The notes under the pieces were generated by a model, which worked only from the letters and a program-made list of their open reading frames with translations, did not search any database and was not told the origin of the DNA. Below, piece after piece: positions 10,851 to 16,714 of a stretch of DNA of 16,714 bases (its first letter is position 1; each line of letters opens with the position of its first letter). Location of the stretch: assembly GCA_000697335.1 (NCBI GenBank), contig JNEM01009183.1:1-16714 (forward strand). The letters are read 5' to 3'. Both the position numbers and the translations under genes were made by a program. Origin of the DNA: Conidiobolus incongruus B7586 (lineage: Eukaryota; Entomophthoromycota; Entomophthoromycetes; Entomophthorales; Conidiobolaceae).

Positions 10851-11182
10851 TAACATGTCTTGGAAAAGCCGTGTCCAGAGTAGTTAAAATAAAAGAGAGA
10901 GATCTGGGGAATTCCAGGTAAGTATTAGGGAGATAAGGGGTTTATTGATTTAAGCCAAATAGCCGGGAGGGCCCAGATCGAACTCTCTTTTGAGGGTAGC
11001 TCTAATTCCGGGTTTTATATAGAGGGAGTTGGGTAAGGTGATTCATGGGATTCTCCGGTGACTTGCATCATCGGCCAATTAAAAGATAGAGCGAGAGCAG
11101 ATGGTATGCGAGTGGGAAATGACTTTAACATTAGGTTAATGTAATAATACTTGGGTAGAAGGGAGTCACCTAACTTGTCACA
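10851..11182 (-). mobile_element. Solo LTR of a retrotransposon, probably Ty3/gypsy-like, minus strand
   Basis: This roughly 330-bp island has about 40-50% GC while its flanks are about 20%. Read on the minus strand it begins TGTGACA (11182-11176) and reaches a TG...CA-style end at AAGACA (10861-10856), or TGTTA at 10851. GTAT directly flanks both outer limits (10847-10850 and 11183-11186) as a possible 4-bp target duplication. A TATA box, CTATATAAAA (11022-11013), is followed about 70 nt later by AATAAA (10946-10941), giving a U3-R-U5 order. No primer-binding site, polypurine tract, gag or pol is seen alongside, so this is a solo LTR left by recombination. Its contrast with the AT-rich flanks suggests a comparatively young insertion. 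The gypsy assignment is tentative. Confidence 0.6.
10891..10991 (-). repeat. Large imperfect hairpin inside the LTR, enclosing its AATAAA
   Basis: In the LTR's own orientation the arm at 10991-10972 (AAAAGAGAG, three unpaired bases, GATCTGGG) pairs with 10908-10891 (CCCAGATC, one unpaired base, CTCTCTTTT). That gives about 17 base pairs around a loop of about 63 nt. The loop contains AATAAA (10946-10941). The structure lies about 20-130 nt downstream of the TATA box, where R and U5 are expected. Confidence 0.55.
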
Positions 11183-11186
11183 GTAT

Positions 11187-12039
11187 ATTATTAAATATAC
11201 CATCTCTACAGAAATTATTATACTTTAAGTTTATAATCAATTTATTGAATATGATAATATATATTATTGATTACACAGTTAAAATCTGACTAAATAATAC
11301 AAAATATTCCATTAATTTGCCATACACACTTTTAATAGTATCCTATCAATATAAATGATTTAATTCATTTATTTTTTATACCATATAACCAAATAATAAG
11401 TGAGAATTTAACACCTAGCACAGGTTTTGTACATTTTCATTCTAATCAAATTTATTTTAAGCTTACACAGATTATAACTTATGTGTATATGATAATACTT
11501 GATATAGTTATCAACTGTGAATTCACTGTATCGATTTTATTATATAATATTTGCTCCAGTAAAGCTTAATATAATTTTAAATAATAAGAAAAAGATCCAA
11601 TAGATATTATATATTTTTGATATTTTAACTATTGTTTATTTTTTGAAATATTCATTTTTCAATGATAAATTTGATTTGCAATAAAATTTTCAAGTAATTA
11701 AAAATTTCTAATAACACCTATATAAAAGGATATATTAATTAAAAATATATTGTATTGATGTAATAATTCTTTTAAAATTTCATTTACTGAAAATAAAGTT
11801 TAAAACATACTATAGTAAATATGAATCAAAATATTCTTGAATTAATTTCCTTTCAATTTCAATTCAAAATTAAATTTACATTTTGAAAAATATATTTGAA
11901 TTAAACAATAATCATGGACTCTGTATATTAATTATAGTCTGATTAATTTGTGGTCAGTATATTGGGAAAATTTGTATCTAAAATATTCTTCAAAGATCCA
12001 TCAATTCTATCATATTAATGGAATGATATTATATATTCT
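11187..12039. other. AT-rich intergenic region, nothing recognised
   Basis: Low-complexity AT-rich DNA between the solo LTR and the next GC-richer island. I find no open frame with family features and no RNA gene signature. Confidence 0.6.
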
Positions 12040-12375
12040 TTTGGATCAGGGGGTCGGCTCGCCATTCAACTTAAACCATATGTCATTTTTTCGAATACAA
12101 CCCACACACAAGTACCATGCAATGCTCTTGTATAATGTGAAATCGGGTCAACTACTACAGTCAGTAATTTAACATATTGTTGTAAGGATTGATAACACTA
12201 AAAAGTTTCTACTGAGCACATATTTCTCGGGAATCATCTTGATTTGGGGCAATCTCTATATATTAATATTTTAATAATGCCCTCTAAGTATCTCGTTAGC
12301 CGTCCTTAACTCGCTCTATCGAAAGCACTTGATCCGTATTGCAAGGCTACTTTTCAGCAGACTTGCAATATATTT
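12040..12375. other. GC-richer unidentified island with a 9-bp hairpin
   Basis: Two patches, about 12049-12170 and 12210-12372, stand out from the AT-rich surroundings. The second ends in a perfect hairpin, TATTGCAAG (12337-12345) and CTTGCAATA (12362-12370) around 16 nt, followed by a T-rich stretch. Plus- and minus-strand translations are short and match nothing I recognise. It may be a decayed mobile element or a structured RNA. Resemblances to U4 and 5S RNA are too short to support a call. Confidence 0.4.
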
Positions 12376-12925
12376 TTATATTTTATTAATAGAAGATAGT
12401 AGAGATAATTTGGTGTTCCTTTGTTAAGATGAAAATCAGTTTATCTAATTATAAATCCCGTTCTTATTTAAATGTCATTTTTAATTGATTATTTATGTTA
12501 AAATTATGTTATGAATTCCAATAATCTTACAATATTCTTATTAAAATTATTTATCATATATGTAATATGTATATAATTAACATTGTTGTTATAAAAGTGC
12601 CACTAATAATTGAATTTGAATATAAAAGATGTCAATTTAAAGATTTCAAAGAAGGGGTTAATTAACTTTGCAATTGTTTAGCGAATACTAATTACACAAT
12701 ATCTGAACCTTCAAATAAGAAAGAATAATCCATGATGTCATACCAGATTCACTAGAATCTATTACCCAATCAAACAATCAGTTTCTAACTTAATCCAAAT
12801 CCAAGTCATTTTTTTACATTTAATAAATTTAATCTTTCGATCATCTTTCACTATAAAATTATTTTAAAATATACAAGATCATTAATTATAAACATTAATT
12901 CAAATTAAAAATATTTAACCAAAGC
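12376..12925 (+). promoter_or_regulatory. Upstream region of 6-phosphogluconolactonase
   Basis: The 550 bp before the lactonase start include CCAAT at 12766-12770 and CAATCAGTTT at 12775-12784, about 150 bp from the ATG. The latter shares its core with the AACCAATCAGTTTA motif upstream of the other two genes. ATGATGTCAT at 12732-12741 is one base away from a perfect CRE/ATF-type palindrome. The last 100 bp are AT-rich, and a TATA box cannot be singled out. Confidence 0.4.
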
Positions 12926-13666
12926 ATGCCCGGTACTACAGAAGTATTGAGATTATCTGACGTTGGTAAAGTATCTGAAGTCTTGGCTGATTACGTCATC
13001 AAAGCAGCTGAAGAAGCTATTCAAAAGCACGACCGTTTCACAGTAGCCATTTCAGGTGGCTCTCTCCCAAAAACCTTAGCCGCTGGTTTAAAAGATAACG
13101 CTCAGGTAGATTGGAGCAAGTGGTTTGTATTTTTCGCCGATGAACGATGCGTTTCTCACGACCATGCCGATTCTAATTATGGCTTAGTTAAGAGAGAACT
13201 CTTGGATTTTGTCTCAATTCCCCCCGAGCAAGTCTTCCCTATCAATAATGAACTTGTCGACGATCCTTTCAGTGCTGCTGAGGATTATCAAGATCAACTT
13301 GCCCATATCTTTTCTCCTAAGGATGAAGTAATGTTCCCTGTATTTGATTTAATTCTTTTAGGTATTGGTCCTGATGGTCATACTTGTTCTCTATTCCCCG
13401 ATCACCCTCTACTACAAGAATCCCAGAGGTGGGTTGCTGAGATTGAAGACTCCCCTAAGCCCCCTCCAAAGCGCATTACCCTCACTTTCCCCGTAGTAAA
13501 CCACGCTCACGCTGTCGCATTTGTCGTCACTGGAGACAACAAAAAAGATATATTACCTCAAATTATCGAACAGCAAGATCAGAAATATCCTGCTAGCAGA
13601 GTCAAGCTCGCCAAGGGTAAAGTGACTTGGTTTATTGACGAACCTGCAGCTCAAAATCTGAAGTAA
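12926..13666 (+). CDS. 6-phosphogluconolactonase, intronless
   Basis: This 246-aa protein hydrolyses 6-phosphoglucono-1,5-lactone to 6-phosphogluconate, the second step of the oxidative pentose phosphate pathway, in the cytosol. The length is usual for the DevB/SOL/PGLS family. Family blocks appear in order: VAISGGSLPKTLA (40-52), the phosphate-binding region; FADERCV (70-76) followed by SNYGLVKRELL (83-93); the hallmark GIGPDGHTCSLFPDHP (146-161), which carries the catalytic His (H152 by family comparison); RITLTFPVVNHA (183-194); and the C-terminal PASRVKLAKGKVTWFID (222-238). The start was chosen as the first ATG of the frame, with A at -3 and full family length from there. No intron interrupts it, unlike the other two genes. 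Codons end in C more often than in its neighbours (CCC, GTC, CTC, CGC), suggesting high expression. The paralogue (SOL3/SOL4-type) is not assignable. Confidence 0.97.
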   Translation: MPGTTEVLRLSDVGKVSEVLADYVIKAAEEAIQKHDRFTVAISGGSLPKTLAAGLKDNAQVDWSKWFVFFADERCVSHDHADSNYGLVKRELLDFVSIPPEQVFPINNELVDDPFSAAEDYQDQLAHIFSPKDEVMFPVFDLILLGIGPDGHTCSLFPDHPLLQESQRWVAEIEDSPKPPPKRITLTFPVVNHAHAVAFVVTGDNKKDILPQIIEQQDQKYPASRVKLAKGKVTWFIDEPAAQNLK

Positions 13667-14655
13667 TGATTTTTTGACCATACTATTATAATTGGATTAA
13701 AGTAAATTATTTTCAAATTATTCAATATTTTATATATCATTTCAAATATTATTTTACTAAGGTATTTTGTATGTACTAATTTTTTTTATTCTCTTTAGAT
13801 TTTTACCTTCTTCTCTTTGAATTCATCCTCTTTTTCAATATTATAGGTCATCTTAATTTAAATCGTTTTTTATTTCAATCACAATTATTCTCTAATTTTA
13901 ATATTATTTTTAGAGAGTAGAGTATATTTTTGATTATGATATATCCTTAGAAAACGTTCATTTATATTATTATTCATCATACATTGTTACTATTTAACTT
14001 TGCGATTTCATTTAATTACTATATATTTTACTAATTTATTCATTTTTTCTAATTTCTTTTTTGATTTTTGGTTAAAAATTACATTTATCTGATTAAACTT
14101 TTTTTTAATACTAGTTAATCAAAATATCAAAATATTAATTCAACAATCACACTATCACGTTTGATTTTAAGTATTATACCATAATTTTACTCTATCAACT
14201 TGATATTATTAATATCTTTATATCAAATATTGATATCATCTAAATCAAATTGATTTAATGGAAAATAATGACTTATTGTTGAAGGATACATTATACTCAT
14301 TATTAAAATGTCATTTACTCTCAAATATCCATAAACTTCTTTTATTTGATCATATATATTTTCAAGTCATAATCTAATTCTTTAATAAAATATGAACTAT
14401 AAACTTTTAACTTATAACCTTATCATGATTAATCTTAAGATAAATGTATTCTTTGAAATATATTTTCTATGTGATATTATCTTGATATTAGATAAATATA
14501 CATTGAATAAATACCTTTTTTAAATTGAAATTTATATAACAGATTTAAAGAGCTTGAGAATAATATTCAAGCTATGATATATTATAATATTAATCAATTA
14601 TTATTGACAATGAGTTAGAACTCAGTGTTAAGAATTAGGTAAAAAATTGGATGTT
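13667..14655. other. 3' flank of the lactonase gene and AT-rich spacer
   Basis: AT-rich and T-rich DNA following the TAA stop, with no gene. A small 7-bp hairpin, AGCTTGA at 14551-14557 and TCAAGCT at 14567-14573, is the only structure seen. The 3' UTR of the lactonase must end within the first few hundred bases. Confidence 0.6.
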
Positions 14656-14660
14656 ACACC

Positions 14661-15006
14661 TGTTGGATATACCAAAAGGCTAGAATAATTAAACTATAAA
14701 GTATATTTCTTATAAATCACAAATATTCATAATATCACTAACCAAAGATTAGAAAGATTTGGTATTATCTTGGTTCTCAACTTAATCACTAATTGGTAAG
14801 TAATGACTTAAAGATTTAAGTGATTGATGGATTTATGATGGAAAAAGGTGTTTTTATTGTAGTGTTTTCAACTAAAGTTATATATCCAGGGTAATTCATG
14901 GATTATGACTCACCTTCTAAGGGGTTAAAGTTCATCAATACTGTGATAAAGTCTATAAATGATTAATAAGGCTTTACAATATATAAGTGAATCAAGAGTG
15001 ATAACA
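14661..15006 (-). mobile_element. Possible solo LTR, Copia-like, eroded
   Basis: On the minus strand this 346-bp stretch starts TGTTATCAC and ends GGTATATCCAACA, the latter typical of Copia LTR ends. ATATATAA (14885-14878) and AATAAA (14858-14853) lie inside in the expected order, though close together. ACACC (14656-14660) and ACATC (15007-15011) flank it as an imperfect 5-bp duplication. ATTGGATGTT (14646-14655) and its complement (15006-15015) form an overlapping 10-bp inverted repeat, so a small terminal-inverted-repeat element is the alternative. It is AT-rich, hence older looking than the LTR near 11 kb, and no internal element sequence is present. Confidence 0.35.
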
Positions 15007-15019
15007 ACATCCAATAACA

Positions 15020-16714
15020 TCATGGGAGTAGGTTAACTATTGAAATTATTTCCTGTAATATTATTTCTCATATTATTATTTTCAACTAAATAAAATTTGA
15101 TTGATTCAATTTGAAAACATTATAATTCTTAAAATATTATATCGTTTGTAATTGTATTATCATCATTTCATTAATTAACTGAATATATTCAACTATCATA
15201 AAATTTATATTTGTAAATCATAATTTTAATATATAATAATGATAATTGTTTGTGATTATTGTATATTTATATTTTGCTACTCACTTTAATACAACATTAT
15301 TACCTTATTTTTCATTATAATTATGAATTTCAAATTTTTTAATATTAGATTATTTATTCAAACCAAATGAATATTTCTTACTTACTCTTTTTGATTTCGT
15401 ATATCAAAATATATATTATCTGATTAAACGAATATATTGTTGAATCAAATAAATTTATCATTTTTATCAATACATTTATATAGTCAACTTTTTAGTATGA
15501 TCCAAGAGGTATTTATTTACCATTCACTGTGCTTATATCAAAGCTATATATATTTATATTAATAAGACAGGCATAATAATTAAATTAAATTTTATCAAAA
15601 GATATATTTTTAATGATCAAACATTTATAAAGTCTTATTATAAAATTGAAATATTATATAAAATTTACGGCTATGAAAATTATCATAGATTTTCTTAAAT
15701 ATAGAATATTTAATTCAGTTTAAAATTAATAAATTCAAAGTGAGTATGAAATAAGCTGTTATAAAATCTATAAAATAGATATATTGAAAATAGTATATTC
15801 AATATAGGGATTCTCTCATTTTATATAAACATTCTCTAAAAATTATTAAGTTAATAATACTCATTATTATTTTCCAGAATTAAAATAAAATATTATTTTG
15901 TTATTTTAATAAATTTCTATATTATATATACTAGATTTCAAATATGATTGAATATCTAATTTACTTAGTAATAAAAAAAACTAAGAGCAATATTGATAAA
16001 AAAAAATAAAGTTTGAGCAAGCATAAGGAAAGTAATAAACCTTTCATAGTATGGAGTACCAATTAAGTCCAAGCTCCATATAACAAAGTATTCCATAATA
16101 AGTGGTAAAATAAACCATGGAAATAGCAGCAAATGATCTTATAGTACTTTAATTGGTATGATTTAAATTAATTATCCAAGGAATACAGTTAGAATCAAGA
16201 ACAAATTGGATTAATTGAGTCTAATTGGATAGAATATTTTACAAATAAAATGAGCTATACTAATTTAATATAACAATTAAGATATATATTTAGAACAATA
16301 TGTAATATTTCTAAAGAACAGAAATTTTTATTATGGTTTATATTCTCAAAAAGATAAACATGTTTTTTATTTAATATATATCAAATCTTAACTAATATAA
16401 GTATTTTGAAATATAAACTAATAAAACTATTCAATAATTTTATTCCCTTAAATTTAAAATAATGGGAAATTTTTTAATTTCTGATTTTTCAAATATATTA
16501 TTAGTTTGAAATAAATAAATATATACAAAGTTAATAAGAATTTATATATTTTTAAAATATATATATATAAAAATTTTTTTGATTAAAAAATTAATTTTTT
16601 AAAATTAGTTATTTAATTTAATTATATTTAAACTAAATAGTAATCATTAAAAGTTTTTTATTTAAGTATTAGTAAAACTTAAACATAAACCCTTTAAAAT
16701 TATTTAAATTTTAT
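15020..16714. other. AT-rich intergenic region, no gene seen
   Basis: Extremely AT-rich DNA to the window end, with frequent stops in all frames. The only notable part is a slightly GC-richer stretch at about 16010-16260 with inverted repeats. The last 250 bp include an AT-dinucleotide run near 16556-16568. Confidence 0.65.
16050..16158. repeat. Nested inverted repeats in an otherwise plain AT-rich spacer
   Basis: TACCAATTAA at 16057-16066 is the exact inverted complement of TTAATTGGTA at 16149-16158. Inside it, TATGGAG (16050-16056) and CTCCATA (16074-16080) form a 7-bp hairpin. The segment is GC-richer than its surroundings, which would fit a remnant of a mobile element or an RNA fold. No family is recognised. 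Confidence 0.4.

Noticed and set aside
10840-10925. U1 snRNA gene on the minus strand
   Set aside because: Only the 12-base 5' end matches. The sequence after it lacks the stem-loop I motif GAUCAYGAAG and a proper Sm site, and it lies inside the LTR.
10881-10985. tRNA or tRNA-derived SINE from TAGTTAAAATA and GATCGAACT
   Set aside because: Both boxes carry mismatches, the spacing is too long, and the LTR interpretation explains the island better.
11015-11203. 62-codon minus-strand open frame
   Set aside because: It lies within the U3 part of the solo LTR and has no protein-family features; the frame is open only because the LTR is GC-richer.
11948-12172. 74-codon plus-strand open frame
   Set aside because: It begins at a TTG, resembles no family, and has no supporting splice sites or coding-like codon pattern; half of it is plain AT-rich DNA.
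12270-12345. 5S rRNA or a 5S-derived SINE on the minus strand
   Set aside because: CGGATC, AGTTAAG and TACTTAGAGGG appear in 5S-like order, but spacing and intervening bases do not fit and the 5S ends are absent.
12360-12372. U4 snRNA
   Set aside because: GACTTGCAATATA matches the central domain of U4, but the 5' stem-loop, the U6-pairing ATTGCTAAT and the Sm site are all missing.

Overview
This window looks like nuclear DNA from a very AT-rich fungus. The evidence is a Gbeta gene with a fungal-type N-terminus, a fungal-type cation-efflux (CDF) transporter, and short GT-AG introns of 47-96 nt, one with a TACTAAT branch site. Long gene-poor spacers and a gene-density of three genes in 16.7 kb suggest a large genome, perhaps an early-diverging (Mucoromycota/Zoopagomycota-like) lineage, but I cannot place it below 'fungus' with confidence.

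Layout: 1-5244 is mostly featureless AT-rich DNA ending in the promoter and pyrimidine-rich leader of a Gbeta gene. Gbeta (5245-6506, +) has four coding exons, the last only 12 nt including the stop, and encodes 344 aa. A 1.05-kb spacer follows, then the convergent CDF gene (8832-7559, -), with four exons and 372 aa. The next 4.1 kb contains a solo LTR on the minus strand (about 10851-11182) and a further relic-like GC-richer island (about 12040-12375). The intronless 6-phosphogluconolactonase gene (12926-13666, +) encodes 246 aa. The remaining 3 kb is AT-rich, with one weaker LTR-like repeat (about 14661-15006).

The three genes do unrelated housekeeping or signalling jobs: heterotrimeric G-protein signalling, divalent-metal (probably Mn2+) transport, and the second step of the oxidative pentose phosphate pathway. 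Nothing suggests an operon or gene cluster. What they share is CCAAT-type motifs upstream. A 14-base sequence, AACCAATCAGTTTA, occurs identically upstream of Gbeta (inverted, about 1.1 kb away) and CDF (about 200 bp away), with a partial version about 150 bp upstream of the lactonase.

I see no tRNA, rRNA, CRISPR array or clear new system. The best second-look items are the solo LTR (a polyadenylation-like signal inside a large predicted hairpin, and an antisense perfect splice donor), the 12-nt terminal exon of Gbeta, the acidic dileucine sorting motif in the CDF protein, and a small hairpin cluster ending in a T7 run at 10282-10345.
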